A DNA stretch of 64,000 bases from Linyphia triangularis (lineage: Eukaryota; Arthropoda; Arachnida; Araneae; Linyphiidae). This document shows, one piece after another, positions 22,767-34,979 of this stretch. How positions within the stretch are numbered: the stretch's first letter is position 1; each line of letters begins with the position of its first letter. Location of the stretch: positions 5,214,273 to 5,278,272 of the forward strand of contig OZ021723.1 in NCBI GenBank assembly GCA_963978545.1. Direction: 5' to 3'. Position numbers and translations under genes: made by a program. Under the pieces are notes generated by a model. That model did not search any database. It was given only the letters and a program-made list of their open reading frames with translations, and had not been told where the DNA came from.

Positions 22767-23366
22767 CTAAAAAAGAAATTCAGCAATTTAATTTTTTAAA
22801 ATGCAATTTTTGCAACCAGCATAAATAATGACAGATTTATGCTTACAATAAAAATCATAACCAGATATACATTCAATTTGGCATGTCTATGCACAGAAGT
22901 CAAAGTTGTTTTTTGGGGGGGGGATATTTAAGGAGAGCCATAACTAGAATTGTTAAGTGTTTGTCCTATTGTGACAATTTGTGCTCTTGTCCTCTACTCT
23001 GACAGTAACATTGTTTTATTTCTAATAAATTCAAAATAATTTTATTAACAATTTACACCCAGACAAACAACTTTTAACCTCTGTGAAACAAATTTTTTGT
23101 AAATAAATGCAAGAAAATCCAGTTGAAGTTCTGTGAAACATTCAATCCAAATTTGAAATATTTCTAAGAATGTGTTAGTGAGGAAGCCTAACCATTTGAC
23201 AAGCAGTGGATTTTACAACATATCAATTTTAAACTCTATGAGTATAATATTATTAAAACAAGTGAGAGGAGATTATTTAAAAATATATTAGCAATGCAAC
23301 TAGAAGACCTGCACGCAACTAATGCCTTTTGGTTGTACCTGTCAATAAATCAATCAACACTTCTAT
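22767..23366. other. Probable CLPX intron, no feature recognised
   Basis: AT-rich with a run of ten G near 22914. No exon or element ends identified. Confidence 0.5.
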
Positions 23367-23542
23367 GCCAACCTGATGGCTGTGGGGTTAGCGCTCTGGC
23401 TTCACATGTTAAAGGTGCCAGGTTCGAATCCTGGGATAGGCATGGATGTTCATTGTGATTCGGAATCCATATTAAGCAGTAGGTTCCGGCCTGATTAGCC
23501 GTCATTGTGCAAAAATATAGGTCGTTGAGAGTGCAAACCAAC
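23367..23542 (+). mobile_element. tRNA-derived SINE with 12-bp target duplication
   Basis: A 176-bp element flanked by CAACACTTCTAT on both sides (23355-23366 and 23543-23554). Its head has box-A-like TGGCTGTGGGGTTAGCGC and a perfect box B, GGTTCGAATCC. A diverged minus-strand copy is at 17146-17302. Confidence 0.9.
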
Positions 23543-24162
23543 CAACACTTCTATATACATAAAATTTTTGGTACACTAACATTTACTTTTATGGCCTTTC
23601 TTTGTCTGACATTCAAGTGTGCTTTACTACAAATTTTACAAAACATTCAGATATGGTACAGCACCCAAGCAAAAAAAAAAGCTGATAATGCAAAAGCTAT
23701 GAAAACCAGAAAAATATCCCATTTTCAAAAAATTCAGTTAATTAATTTTAAACTATTATACTATAATTGACGAACTGATTAATCTAACTAACCCTTTGTA
23801 GGGCCATTTTTTTTCTAGTAATGTTATATTTAAATATTTTTAGGATTGAGATTGATTTATAAAAAGAAATTAACTTAGCTTAATGCCTAAAATTAATTTG
23901 ATTTTTGATTTATAAAAAGAAATTAATTCAGCTTAATACCTAAAATTAATTTGATTTTTAAAACCATTTTTTGAGGGCATTTTTAAAACCAAGTATGTTT
24001 TCCACCGCCCACTGGGAGCTATTCGAAGGTATGACATCTCATGTTTTGCATTTTTTTTTATATCGCATTACATAATGGTCATGAAATATAATTTGCAAGT
24101 ACTAAAATCTACAAAAGGAATTCTAAATTAGTTATATTTTGTATTAAAAAATTTAAGAACTA
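23543..24162. other. Intergenic or intronic, short duplication only
   Basis: AT-rich; a motif of about 50 bp (TTGATTTATAAAAAGAAATT core) is repeated in tandem at about 23852 and 23907. No gene. Confidence 0.55.
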
Positions 24163-24259
24163 TCACTTTCCATGAAATTTCCAAAAACAGGGATCAACAC
24201 ATAGTGTGACATTGCAATCTGTACAAACGTATCTTGTTCTTTTCTCACATGCTTTAGTA
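24163..24259 (-). pseudogene. piggyBac transposase C-terminus, distal piece
   Basis: Reads TKACEKRTRYVCTDC then LCVDPCFWKFH and stops at 24163: the Cys-rich zinc-binding tail of piggyBac transposases (C-x2-C...C-x3-C...H). The rest of the gene continues at 28284-28567 beyond the hAT insertion. Confidence 0.8.
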
Positions 24260-24534
24260 CAGTGGCGCCGGAACTTATATTTTTAGAAATATGGCAAGGA
24301 AAGAATAATTTTTCAAACCGTAATCCCCCCCCCCCCCCTGAATATCTTCTAATTTAAAGTTCTTAATAAAACCAATTGTTTTTTGTTGAATTAATTTTCC
24401 CTATGACTTTCAATATTTTTTTACTACTATTACATTGTGAGACTTCGGATGAATTATAAACAGTGGAAGTGACCAGTGGGAGGAGGGGTAGGGTGGGGGG
24501 ATTATAGGAATTTAACTTTTTCTGGTCTCTATAA

Positions 24535-24962
24535 CAGGGTTCCCACTCAAATTACAGAATGAAAATCAATAACTTTTCAATGACTTTTAAGGACCTAAAT
24601 AATGTTTCTAAGGACCCTTGAAACTTTGATTTCAGGCATCATGTCTATACATAAATTTCTAATAAGTATATTCTACCAAAAAAGTTACAAGTTGGTGCAT
24701 GAGTAATACCAATATGTCAGAGAATTTCGGTATAGTGCGGATAAATTGCGGTCACGTGGGGATAGCAAATCTGAATAGTATTCTAATACATTTTTCAGCT
24801 GGGCACACAGCTTCTGCAAAAATTAAAGACTTTTAAGGACCTCAAAGCATTTTCAAGGACTTTTAAGCACCTCTAAGCATTTTCAATCACTTTCAAGGCC
24901 TTGAAAACAAGCTCAGAAATATTAAGCACTTTTAATGACTTTCAATGACCGTGGGAACCCTG
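24535..24962. mobile_element. MITE with CAGGGTTCCCAC ends
   Basis: Perfect 12-bp inverted ends (CAGGGTTCCCAC and GTGGGAACCCTG) flanked by TATAA on both sides. Inside are repeats of a GACTTTTAAGGACCTC-like phrase. It sits within the 4-kb hAT element; a truncated relative is at 20258-20372. Confidence 0.8.
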
Positions 24963-25356
24963 TATAAATATGTCGTTTTCCACTTTCCACATGTTTGCTG
25001 CTTTTTGGCATCCAATTATTCACACTGATTATGCAACAATTTATAAGTCAAAGAGCAAAGCTGTATATAGATTACATAGCAGAACATGTAAAGGAACTTA
25101 ATTATACATTGTATTTCTCTTCAAATAAATAAAATCGAATACAGTAGATAAAAATAATTATTTTATCGATATCAATAACAAATTCAACCGCTGCTAAATG
25201 GAGATATTGATTAAGAAATAATTAACAGAATTAAATTAAATATGGTTGTTCTGTATATATTTATTATTTTTCTTATTAAGAGCAAATTATATTTGACCAA
25301 AAGTAAATTTCGTTTCAGTTGTTTTTGACACAAATTCTCTAATTATAGTTTCTATA

Positions 25357-25602
25357 CTAATTTCGGCAGTTCTTATTGATTGTTCGTATAATAAAACAGT
25401 GTGGGTTAGATCCTTTCTGTATCATTGTTGTTCGCAAGTGCGTCTTTAAGCGACGGATAAGAATAAATGAACTTTCAGCTGAAGCTGAAAAAGCAGGTAC
25501 TGTTAAAATCAGAGTGATAAGACGAATCACATGGTCTAATAAAGCACGAACTGTGGCAGTCTCTTTCTGTAATAATGAAGCGACATCTTCAACTGGTTTC
25601 AT
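25357..25602 (-). pseudogene. hAT transposase C-terminal dimerisation domain
   Basis: Contains VPAFSASAESSFILIRRLKT, the hAT C-terminal dimerisation signature (P-x-S-x-A-x-x-E-R/S-x-F-S/I...L-K). Only this last domain is recognisable; the catalytic core is lost or too eroded to see. Confidence 0.8.
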
Positions 25603-28283
25603 TTCTCCAGCTTTAAGGTGCCTAATATTTGCACTTGCACTTGCAATAGCACTTTAGTTTATATATAGGTTTTTATGCTGAATAAGTTACTATTTTGGAA
25701 GTGAAGATTGTTAAATTTTGATAATGTGTGTGTATATTATGGTTTTTAAATACGAGATTGATCAGATTTCATCCGAAATTGATATTAATTCAAAATTAAA
25801 TATAAAAAGTTTTAAAATCATATGTTAGTCAACAATTAATTTGTTATCCTGAATTTAAATTACATTTCTTAGCCATATTTGTACAAATTTCATGTAAGTT
25901 ATGCATAAAAGAAATGGATCAGATGTAAATTAGTGTACTACAAGAAATAAAGAAAAAATAAGATTCATAATTTTTGGGGATAGCAAAGTATTATTGAAAC
26001 ATTTTTCTCTGTAAAGTCACAAATATTTCATTTCAACATAATATTTAAATGCTTTTTCGTATATGTATGACGAAACAATATGTTAAAGCAAGCTTGTATT
26101 TTGATCACAAATAAGTTAGTTATATTAAAAATGACCCTAGTCCCCATTATTTGCATCATTCTTTAAATATTAAAAAATCTGTATCTAATTTAATTTTTGT
26201 TATTAACTCTCATTCATTCTTAAGTGTTTCTCTATCATTTCTTGTAAGTAAATATTATACATAAAAAATTCCCCATTAATTTCTCTTGGGCGTTCGATCA
26301 ACGTTTTTATGTATTTAAATAAGCACACAATATTAATTTGCCACTAATGACTGATTTTTATTGATAATGAAATTTATATAAAGAAGTTGTCTCTTTGAAA
26401 AAATTATTGTCCCCGACAAACAAACTAAAGAAAAAATTAGTAAAAAGAACCATCAATAATATTCAATGACATCAATAACTCAAATTATATCAAATTCAAT
26501 TTAGAAAATATTTTAAAGACGAATTCAATCGTACAGGTATTGGAATTCAAAGGAAGAAAAAAATTTAGGTATACTATACATAGTAGCATTTTTAAAATGA
26601 TGCCAATGTATTTTACAAGTTGGTTATTCAACTTTTAATTGGTGAAACTTTATTTGAGGTTCATGTAAGTAAAAAAAAGCATGTAAAATATTAAACAAGC
26701 ACAAATAAAATTGATGAAAAACTCAGTTGTACAACGTTAATGTTATAATGTTACATTAAACATTACAACAGAACATTTTAGATTAACGTATTGTTTATAC
26801 TTTACCTTTCAGTAGAAAATAAGTTTTTAAACTAATAAAATAAAATTTTAAAAATGGATAAATATATGTTTTGGATCGTTTTAAATCAGAACGAATTATA
26901 TGTATCTCACAAATTTGTATAAAATTCCATTAATTATCTGTACGTACAGAAGATGCGTTAAATAATTGATTATTCCCTCACTATCACTATAGAACTTATC
27001 ATATAAATCCATCCTTTTTAAGATTTAAAAAAGTATTCAGTTTATGAAAGTTAAACTTTTATTCTCGTTATGTCTATAAATCAAATAATATACACGAATA
27101 TGAAAATAAAATTAATTTATATATTTAATCAATGGGGAGATCATATCAGATAAAAATTAACACCTAAGAAGAAACAAGCATTGACAGCGATTAGGAGGAA
27201 CTAAAGGGGTATGGTAGGGTCCCTCCACCCAACCATACTTTTTCAAATTTTTATCTTTTCTAAATCATCTTAATTTTACCATTTGAAAAATTTTCACACC
27301 GAATCATCGGCATTAGCAATAAATGACACATATCAACAATATACTGATAAAGTAAATTTAAAGAGATGAAGTCATCCAAAATATGGGGGGGAAATAATAG
27401 TGAACAATTCTAGTTGAAGGTTTATTGGTCAAGAAATATGCAGTATGTTACATAATTTCATTTGAATGAAGGTGGAAAGATTTTTAAGAGTAGATAAAAT
27501 TAGCCATTGAAAAAGAAAATTAAATTTCCACGTCACAAAATCATTTGATTTCGCTTTATCTGAGCTAGTCTATAGCAGAAATAAATTGACAAACAATTGA
27601 CTTACTTAATCACGATGACATGATCTGTATGAAAATTCGATCAATTTAATGTGCTTTTTTGGAAAACAACGGTAGAATAACTTTGAAGATTGGGAATAGG
27701 ACTACATGTTTGTCGAGTCCAAAAAAATCTAAACGCTTTTGTCAACAAGTCGATGAGCAATAATGGTCAAGTCGCTGTACTTTTTTCGGTCCTGGTCAAA
27801 GCTTTGCCGCAACCAATCAAATACTACTAACATTACGTCTCTTTGCCTTTTAGCCCTTTTAGTGTATGCCCCCACCCCTTTCAACAAAAGAAAAGATGTT
27901 CAAGTGTTGTAGGGCGCCAGCCTCGCAGAAAACAAGATACGATAGCATGGTGGGACTTGGGTCTTTTTGTTTTGCTACCCTCTATGAACGAGATTGTCGC
28001 TTCGTCTGCGCCGATTTTTGCAGGTGATCAAATGTGTGGCCCACAGGCTCACTCGCCTACTACTTGAGGTTTTATGGTATCGTGCTTGTGTTGGCTAGAA
28101 TAAACGAATCTTATACGTTACTTTAACCTTAAAGGTAAAAAAGTTCACATTGCAGCCAAAATTTATTTAAAATAAAAAAATTATTTTTTGACATCAAACT
28201 ATTATCTAAAAAAAAAACTGATTATATGGGAAAATGTTGGTATGGAAGCTGCCATACTTGCTGTACTGGTCCCGGCACCACTG

Positions 28284-28567
28284 CTTTAGTAGATCACAAA
28301 CGTCGATGTTTTTTGTAAAGATGGCATATGGTCACCAACTTTAGTCAATCGTACATCATCTAGAATAGTTTTCTTGCTATTCATGAAACTTACAGGTAGT
28401 GTTTTGCGTTTACAACTTGAAAATCAAGAAATAAGTTGTCATGTTAATAGTAGTCAAAAATGTAATTGGTCTTGTTGTCCCAAATCTCTTCTACTTAGTT
28501 TCCAGACAAAGAAGGCATTGACAATTGCTAGGTGGGCAAACAACTTCCTATCGACATTTAAAAATTA
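28284..28567 (-). pseudogene. piggyBac transposase, penultimate piece
   Basis: Reads LFAHLAIVNAFFVWKLSRRD, typical of the last helical part of the DDE_Tnp_1_7 domain, then several stops, then DVRLTKVGDHMPSL before the hAT target site. Continuous with 24163-24259 once the hAT element is removed. Upstream it abuts BEL/Pao sequence, so the transposase is also truncated at its front. Confidence 0.7.
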
Positions 28568-28601
28568 ATGAAGTTATAAAGGGTTAAACGATCCAAATGA
28601 A

Positions 28602-29192
28602 ATGACACCAATAACTCCAGCTCATTTCATACAAGACATTAGAGGATCAGAAACACATGACTTGGACATTGTCGACTCCAAGCATTTATTGAAAAGAGTG
28701 CGGTATGTACACAATTTGCGAGAGAATTTACGAAAACGATTCCAGAAGGAATATTTAGGTGAACTTGTGCGCAACCCAAAATCTAGATCAAAGCAGAAGG
28801 AAATTTCTGTGGGAGAAATTGTTCTCATTGGATGTGAGGACACTAAGAGACTGAACTGGCCATTAGGTTGTGTTGTCGAACTGTATCCTGGCAAGGATGG
28901 TATCCAGAGAGTTGCCAAACTGCGAGTTGCAAATGGCTACCTTGTTAGACCTTTGCAGAGACTGTATCCTCTCGAGATGTCCATCTGTGACATGCCCTCT
29001 GACATAGCAGCAAATGAGAAAGATGGAGAAACTAACGTCGATTCTGGCTATTTGGAGTCTTCAGCAGCTCCTATTCCTAAACATCCCATTCCTAAGACTA
29101 AGACTCTCATTCCTAAGACAGAGGTTTCTCAGCCAGTGAAACAAACTCGCAGTGGTCGGAGAATAGTTCCACGCCAACGTTTGGATTTGTAG
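28602..29192 (+). pseudogene. BEL/Pao retrotransposon, integrase-tail domain (DUF5641)
   Basis: The 196-residue frame opens with MTPITPAHFI and carries the DUF5641 pattern of BEL/Pao polyproteins: R-x-F-x-x-E-Y-L-x-x-L, V-G-E-I-V-L-I, then NWPLGCVVELYPGKDGIQRV and VRPLQRLYPLE. After this comes a low-complexity Pro/Thr/Lys tail and a stop at 29192. All upstream domains (gag, protease, RT, RNase H, integrase core) are missing; the left edge abuts the piggyBac remnant. The 3' LTR follows. Confidence 0.85.
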
Positions 29193-29508
29193 ACTGTAAA
29201 TATTTCTTAGTTAGGGCTAATGACTCTAAAATTTGTGTTTACCATTATTTGCATTATTCATTATTGTTACTGAACATTGTCGTGGAGCTATTTGTCTTAA
29301 CTCATAATCATGTTCATTAAATTGTCATATATAATTGTTTATATTGTAGTACATTGGTAGTTAGCATAATATGTGTAGCAGTTTGCCATATATTTGATTT
29401 GTAGTTGTCATAGATTATGTAGTGGTTAACTATTTCTTTGCCATATTTTTTTTTATTTGTAGTTTTGTATTGCATTAAGCTTTATTTGCAATACAAAAGG
29501 TGGGAGTA

Positions 29509-29773
29509 TGTTGCCACTCATTTAACATTTCGCACTTCCGCTTTGTATTATATTTATGTTTAGTGAATCTGGCAACAGAACAGAACACTTTGGATTTGCT
29601 TTGGTTTTGTCGTTAGCTTACGTTCATTCTAAAAGCTAATTAATATACGATTATTTTACGTTTAAATTACTCAAGATGTACGAAATATGTCCTGTGTGTG
29701 TAGTTACGTGTGTGAGCGTCGTCTTCAAGAAACTATGTACCAGCGACTACGAACTATTATTTGAGTAATAACA
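29509..29773 (+). repeat. Putative 3' LTR of the BEL/Pao element
   Basis: Preceded by a purine-rich tract (AAAAGGTGGGAG at 29496) as expected for a polypurine tract, it starts TGTTGCC and can be ended at AATAACA, giving a TG...CA unit of 265 bp. No second copy is in the window, so the right boundary is a guess. Confidence 0.5.
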
Positions 29774-30335
29774 GAGACGATGACGGCCGATCCGCTTTTC
29801 ACTATCTAGTTAGCGTTTAAAACTAGTCTTCAAAGTCATTATTGCACTGGAGTCATAGAGATCGTGATACTTTTTTATGCGTTAAAACACTCAACTCCTG
29901 CCCATCACATTCAGAAAAGCAGAAATCGAATTGTGCCATTTACGAATCCAGGGGGTAGAGTATCATAAGTACAGAACTAAGCAATGCGCCATTGGTAATA
30001 ATTCAAACGATTGCATTTTTTATTTTTTTTCGTTGGCAGTCTCAGAAAGAAAAAGAAAAAAGGATTTTCAGACATACTGAAACGGGCAACTTAATGGAAA
30101 ACGCGGTTTTTGGTAGTTAACACATAATAGACAAATTAAAATTATTTCCCTCAAAATTTGATTTTTGCTCTACTGCCAGCGGGCCGGATCCGGCCCGCGG
30201 GCCGCCTAGTGGCTGACGCTGCATTAGAGAAACATGTATAGAAAATTTCAAGCATTTATGTCATATAGATTTTAAGCTATGCCCCCTCCAAAAAAACATG
30301 AAAAAAAAACGGCATTTCGAGAATTTCGACTTTGA
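29774..30335. other. Non-coding stretch with a 20-bp GC palindrome
   Basis: No gene. GCGGGCCGGATCCGGCCCGC at 30179-30198 is a perfect 20-bp palindrome in otherwise AT-rich DNA, followed by CTAGTGGCTGACGCTG; such GC-rich tips ending CTG are seen at the ends of some hAT elements. Confidence 0.5.
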
Positions 30336-30770
30336 AGTTTAAAAAACATGCATGAAATAACTACATTTTTGTTTACTTCCAAAATTAGTTCCATTTACTT
30401 TGAAATGAAGTTAAAAAAACATGCATGAAATAACTACATTTTTGTTTACTTCCAAAATTAGTTCCATTTACTTTGAAATGAAGTTAAAAAAACATGCATG
30501 AAATAACTACATTTTTGTTTACTTCCAAAATTAGTTCCATTTACTTTGAAATGAAGTTAAAAAAAACATGCATGAAATAACTACATTTTTGTTTACTTCC
30601 AAAATTAGTTCCATTTACTTTGAAATGAAGTTAAAAAAACATGCATGAAATAACTACATTTTTGTTTACTTCCAAAATTAGTTACATACTTTGAAATGAA
30701 GTTAAAAAAACATGCATGAAATAACTACATTTTTGTTTACTTCCAAAATTAGTTCCATTTACTTTGAAAT
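30336..30770 (+). repeat. Minisatellite, about 73 bp unit, six copies
   Basis: The word CATGCATGAAATAACTAC recurs at 30347, 30420, 30493, 30567, 30640 and 30711; units are near identical apart from an A-run length change and a small deletion in one. Confidence 0.95.
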
Positions 30771-30835
30771 AAGATATAATTACAATTAAGGTATCATATT
30801 AAAGAAAAAAATACATTTTAATAAATAGTAATAAA

Positions 30836-31056
30836 TGTTGTATGATGAAGGGGTAAAAGTGAAAGAGGCCAATTAAATGGACAGCAGGTTTATTCGTGCA
30901 AAAGATAGAAATAGGTTCTTAAACCTAAACTAGGAGAGGCTACTTCCACGTCCGTTCACCCTCACTCCTTCAATCATACTCTCTCTCTCTCTGGCGACGA
31001 AGTCGCCGCTAGGGGATTACATAAGCAGCGCCCTCTACATCAATGGAGATAAGACA
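30836..31056 (-). repeat. 3' LTR of the Ty3-like element
   Basis: Reads TGTCTTATCTCC on the minus strand at one end and CATACAACA at the other (TG...CA). Contains a CT microsatellite. One visible difference from the 5' LTR (C for T near 30968), indicating a recent insertion. Confidence 0.92.
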
Positions 31057-31264
31057 CTCCGCCATCCTGATTGAGGAGGACCACCGACTCATTGATATAT
31101 ACTAAACCTGTAAATAAAGATATTGAAAAATACAGCACAATAATAAAATTTAAACAACATTAATGTCTTGAAGATCACAACGTGTGGTTCTTAGAAATTT
31201 AAAGTCTGTGGAAAAAGTTCTTGCACAATGAAAAGTTTGTAGAAAGGGAAAAAAAAGTCTCTCT

Positions 31265-31555
31265 TTAAAAAGTTTGTGTGAAAGAAAAAAAACGAATTGT
31301 ACCTTTTTCTAAAATGTGCCCGAGAAAGTTGATTTTTCTTTGTAGAAAATTGCATTTTTTAAAGTTAAACTCAAGTCCATAGTCGGAAGGTACTTTGAAG
31401 ACTTGCTTGAGTTTTTCGACACCCTCTAACTCATTGATTGATGGGATGATAAAATCGTCTAAGTATAAGATCAGTGTATTAGTTTCTAAAAGTTCTCGAA
31501 AAACAATCTGTATGAATCTTTGAAAAGCAGACGGCGAGTTGCAAAGTCCAAACGG
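31265..31555 (-). pseudogene. Reverse transcriptase, distal half (YLDD block)
   Basis: Continues the RT after the hAT insertion: LCNSPSAFQRF, then LYLDDFIIPS with the catalytic Y-x-D-D, then NFKKCNFLQRKINFLGH, the RT fingers-palm-thumb order of Ty3 elements. The similarity fades near 31290 and no RNase H follows. Confidence 0.85.
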
Positions 31556-31759
31556 TAGGGATGGTACGGATGTGTGTTTTGCCGGATACCGGATTTCGGA
31601 TATCCGGGGTATCATGTCTACCGGATACGGATATCCGACACGGAGATTTCACCGGATATCCGGCCGGATATTCGGTCTATATACTAAAAACAATAGTTAT
31701 ATGATATGCTATACGAAAAAAATCGTCATGATATGAAGTATTAAGTAAATTATAATTAG

Positions 31760-31915
31760 TGGTTTTTAGTTCACCGCGCTGCATGCCACAGGTCCATTGT
31801 TTGATTCGCGGACTGGGCAAGGTTGACTTAGCTGTTTATACCTGAAAGAAATAAACTGAGGAGGACCATGCATGCTTGGGAACTAAACACTGGGGTTCAG
31901 CGTCAGAATGACCAT
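31760..31915 (+). mobile_element. tRNA-like SINE inside the hAT element
   Basis: Contains a GTGGTT(T/A)... head, CCGC..GCATGCC and box-B-like GTTTGATTCGCGG, followed by a body ending near AACTAAACACTGGGGTTC. The same insert sits at the same place in the related element at 47041-47712, so it entered their common ancestor. Confidence 0.6.
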
Positions 31916-32025
31916 TTGACTGAAACATCTGCTATGTGACACACAAATGCCACAGTCGAGAAAGCTGAGCTGGGCCCAGCAGGCCTTAGTCCACACGGGC
32001 TGTCACGCACTGAGTTAATTTTTTT

Positions 32026-32949
32026 TTATTTAAACTTTAGTTGATGAGTGAAAGAGATCTTTGTTGCTGATTTTATATCTAGTAATATTGATACTTTTAG
32101 TTTTTCATATAGTTCTGGCAGGGCTTTATCACGAAAATAATTTCTATTTGGAAGCGGATAACGAGGAGCTAGGTATTTTATTAACTGACCAAAGCCTTCT
32201 CTATTCACAATGGAGAATGGTTCAGCATCAAGAGCCATTAACTCACCTAAAATTATATTAAAAACATTTTTTTACAATGTTGAAGTGCAAAGTATAGCTA
32301 CTTTCAATTTACTTCATGCATTGTTTATAATTGATAAATGATTACAAAATTATACCGTAGGCATTTGTTAATAACAAAAGATTTATTTTAAATATTTTAT
32401 GAAATTGAAGTCTATATTTTTTTTGCAATGCACCTAAAACATTACGGATTTAAAGAAATCTCGTAGAAAACTTAAATTGGATCTATCGGAATATTCCGTC
32501 TTTAAATATAAACTTAAAAATTTTCGAACCCAAAATTCATCAACATTATGTTATACCATATTTAAAATGTATATTTAATATAAACAAACAAAATTAGTAC
32601 TTACATATTTTTGCGGTTAAGGCTTTTGCTTTAGGATCATCTAAACTCCACAATTTTGGTACAAATAATTTCGATTCCAATGTTGTCTGCGTGCATTTCT
32701 TGTTTTGATGAATTGTTTTTTCTTGTTCATCAATATTTGATGCATTTAGTGAGTCTTTTAAGCTTCGGTGAATTTCCTTATGCACACTCATTAAATGGTT
32801 CCATAAAGGTTTTTGTGGAAAAGGAATTTGGGCTTTTGCAGCGCACATTTTTTAAACGATTCTGTGGAGCAAGTAACACATAGGGCTTTGCTTTCGTCTT
32901 TTCCATTAATTTGAAAATACTTCCAAATGGGTGATTTTAAATGAGCCAT
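32026..32949 (-). pseudogene. hAT transposase with BED zinc finger, eroded
   Basis: From ATG at 32949 the frame reads SPIWKYFQINGKDESKALCV and C-x2-C, the first half of a BED finger; the second half, LWNHLMSVH, is in a neighbouring frame, so one indel is present. A later frame at 32026-32238 has ALDAEPFSIVNREGFGQLIK and PRYPLPNRNYF, the conserved block just before the hAT catalytic core. The core and dimerisation domain are missing, making this a deletion derivative. Confidence 0.8.
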
Positions 32950-33785
32950 TATTAAAAATTATAAATTGGATTGTAATTGGAGAAAACTAAAATTCAATGC
33001 ATTCTAGAGAGCTAAATATAATTCCACATTGTGGCGCTGCTTTAAAGACCTAAAAATTACAATACTTCATTTTACGTCAGAAAAAATACACCAGCTTTCA
33101 ACTTCTGCCAATGAAAAATCAGAAATTAACCATACCATTCACAGCATAAAGGGGTAGGGTATTATCGTCGATAGAACAAAAAAAAAGCATTGAGGATTGC
33201 GCATTGGCTATTTATTGCTTTTTACTCGCTAGCAAATGTCAGAAAAAAAGGAGGAAGTGATAATAACTAAAATTCTTAACAAATCACTTATGTTATGGAA
33301 AAAAAGTACTATTTATTAGTATTTCGGTTCGAGTTTTACGGAGAAGCATTCAAATATAACATCTGGAATTAATCAGATCATAAACTTGGAATGAAAAGAA
33401 CATATTGCAAAACACGTATGAAGGATGTGTATGGAAAAAGATTGGAGGAATGGTTTATGCTTATCAACTCGGCGTCAATAATACGGCGCCTCTTTCTGTT
33501 TTCGTTTTCTAACTTGACTGCAATTTATGTCCAAGAAAAAAAAATTTCAAAAAAAAAGTGTAGGATGCGGTGTTCCCTTTTTCCGAAAAAGATAATTATT
33601 TTTTTCAAAAAATTATTTCTTGTGGATACCTGGTGGTCGGATATACAGCCGGATATCCGAATGAAATTATCGGATGTCCGGTATTTCAAATCGGATATCC
33701 GATGGGGTTTCGGATATTGAAAAATCAGCCGGATATGCCGGATATCGGATATTTGCCGGATATCCGTTCCATCCCTACCAAACGG

Positions 33786-34979
33786 GACTTTATTAAATTG
33801 ATACTGATTATCTGGTGTAATAAAGCTCGTATACTTGCGGCTTGCAGGATCAACGTCTACTTGGTAAAACGAATTTTTGAGATCTAAATTTTTGTACACG
33901 GTAGCCCCTTGTAGCCTGTCGAAGACGTCGTCTATAATAGGAATTGGAAATCGTTCTTTGATTACCACTTTATTCAAACGTCTGTAATCAATACACATGC
34001 GTGTTGAGCCATCTTGTTTTTTGCACAAAACTATTGGTGAGCAAAAGTCAGAAGTACTTTCTGAAATAATTTCGTCGTTTAATAGTTGTTTGATTTGCCT
34101 GTTAACTTCCAATTTCTCGGTGATTGATAAACGGCGTGCCCGCTGAAAGATTGGCGTTTCATCCGATAAAAAAATCTTCATTTGAAAATTTGTACTTTTT
34201 ATTTTATTTGGTTTATAAAATTTTACCATATTGGTAACAGTATCCCGCACGTTATCGTCGTTAACGTGCAAGAAATCCGCTTCGTTTAAACTCACGCTAT
34301 CCCCAATCGTAAACAGAAAAGGTAAACAGTCAACTTGTGCTGTTTGTTTACATTCTGGACCAGGAGCTTCTGGTTTTGAGCCTTTTCCTGCGTCTTCTGT
34401 TCTAACACAAACTTCGCCTACTTCATCAGGATCTTCCAATGACCGCTCGTCTATTCTCCTGGGGACATTAAGCCCCGCCTCCATCAACGAAGAGCCCGTG
34501 TTTTCCGTTGAGTTATCCTTTGTATGACCTTGACACGTGCCTTCTTTTTGACTTTCCGGAATCGTAAGGATTTCAGAAGCATTTAAAATTTCGTTATTGT
34601 TGTCAGCAGGAAAAGTGATATATTCCGAGTTCTTTTTTGAAGCAACATAGCATTTTTTTTCCGCGCGGGTTTCGAATTGGTTTACAATCGGAAGTGGGTG
34701 TCGTGTTTTTATGCTTTCGTATACGTTAGGTGGAATTATTAAATTCGAACATAAGTCGTCACAAGCTGCTGCCGTAACTAGAATTGGATTTTTGTTCTTT
34801 GGATGAGCTAGATTTATTTTTGTCAACTTCGCTTTTTGTGTGGAACCGAAAGCTCCTGTGAGGGTTATTGATCCGTCATAGACTGTTGAGGGTGGTAATA
34901 CACTGGTTTTTACACAAGTTATATTAGTACCTCCATCGATCAAAGTTTTTATTTTTTTATCATCGATAAGAACATCTTC
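33786..34979 (-). CDS. Ty3-like pol: protease and proximal RT (in frame with gag after UAA)
   Basis: The frame begins directly after the gag stop codon TAA (34980-34982) without a shift: EDVLIDDKKIKTLIDGGTN, with D-G-G as the retropepsin active-site triplet (usually D-S/T-G). A long acidic linker leads to RT: LNDEIISESTSDFCSPIVL, GSTRMCIDYRRLN, and YQFNKVPFG, where the hAT element cuts it. The distal RT is at 31265-31555. Expression as Gag-Pol would need stop readthrough; no separate start is obvious. Confidence 0.85.

Larger units (their letters stand above)
24260..28283 (-). mobile_element. hAT transposon, 4.0 kb, inserted in a piggyBac gene
   Basis: Terminal inverted repeats begin CAGTGGCGCCGG on the left and read CAGTGGTGCCGGG from the right end. 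An exact 8-bp target duplication CTTTAGTA flanks it (24252-24259 and 28284-28291), the hAT hallmark. It carries a transposase remnant at 25357-25602 and a smaller MITE at 24535-24962. The strand is that of the transposase fragment. Much of the interior (25.7-28.2 kb) is AT-rich and non-coding to my reading. Confidence 0.9.
31556..33777 (-). mobile_element. hAT transposon inserted in the RT, 2.2 kb
   Basis: Ends TAGGGATGGTACGGAT and, from the right, TAGGGATGGAACGGAT; flanked by the exact 8-bp duplication CCAAACGG (31548-31555 and 33778-33785), so the interrupted RT frame P-F-G | L-C-N-S-P is restored by precise removal. Subterminal regions are dense in CCGGATATCCG-like words. It carries an eroded BED-finger transposase (32026-32949) and a tRNA-like SINE (31760-31915). 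A 672-bp relative is at 47041-47712. Confidence 0.93.

Noticed and set aside
23350..23541. 63-residue minus-strand frame
   Set aside because: It is the antisense of the tRNA-derived SINE.
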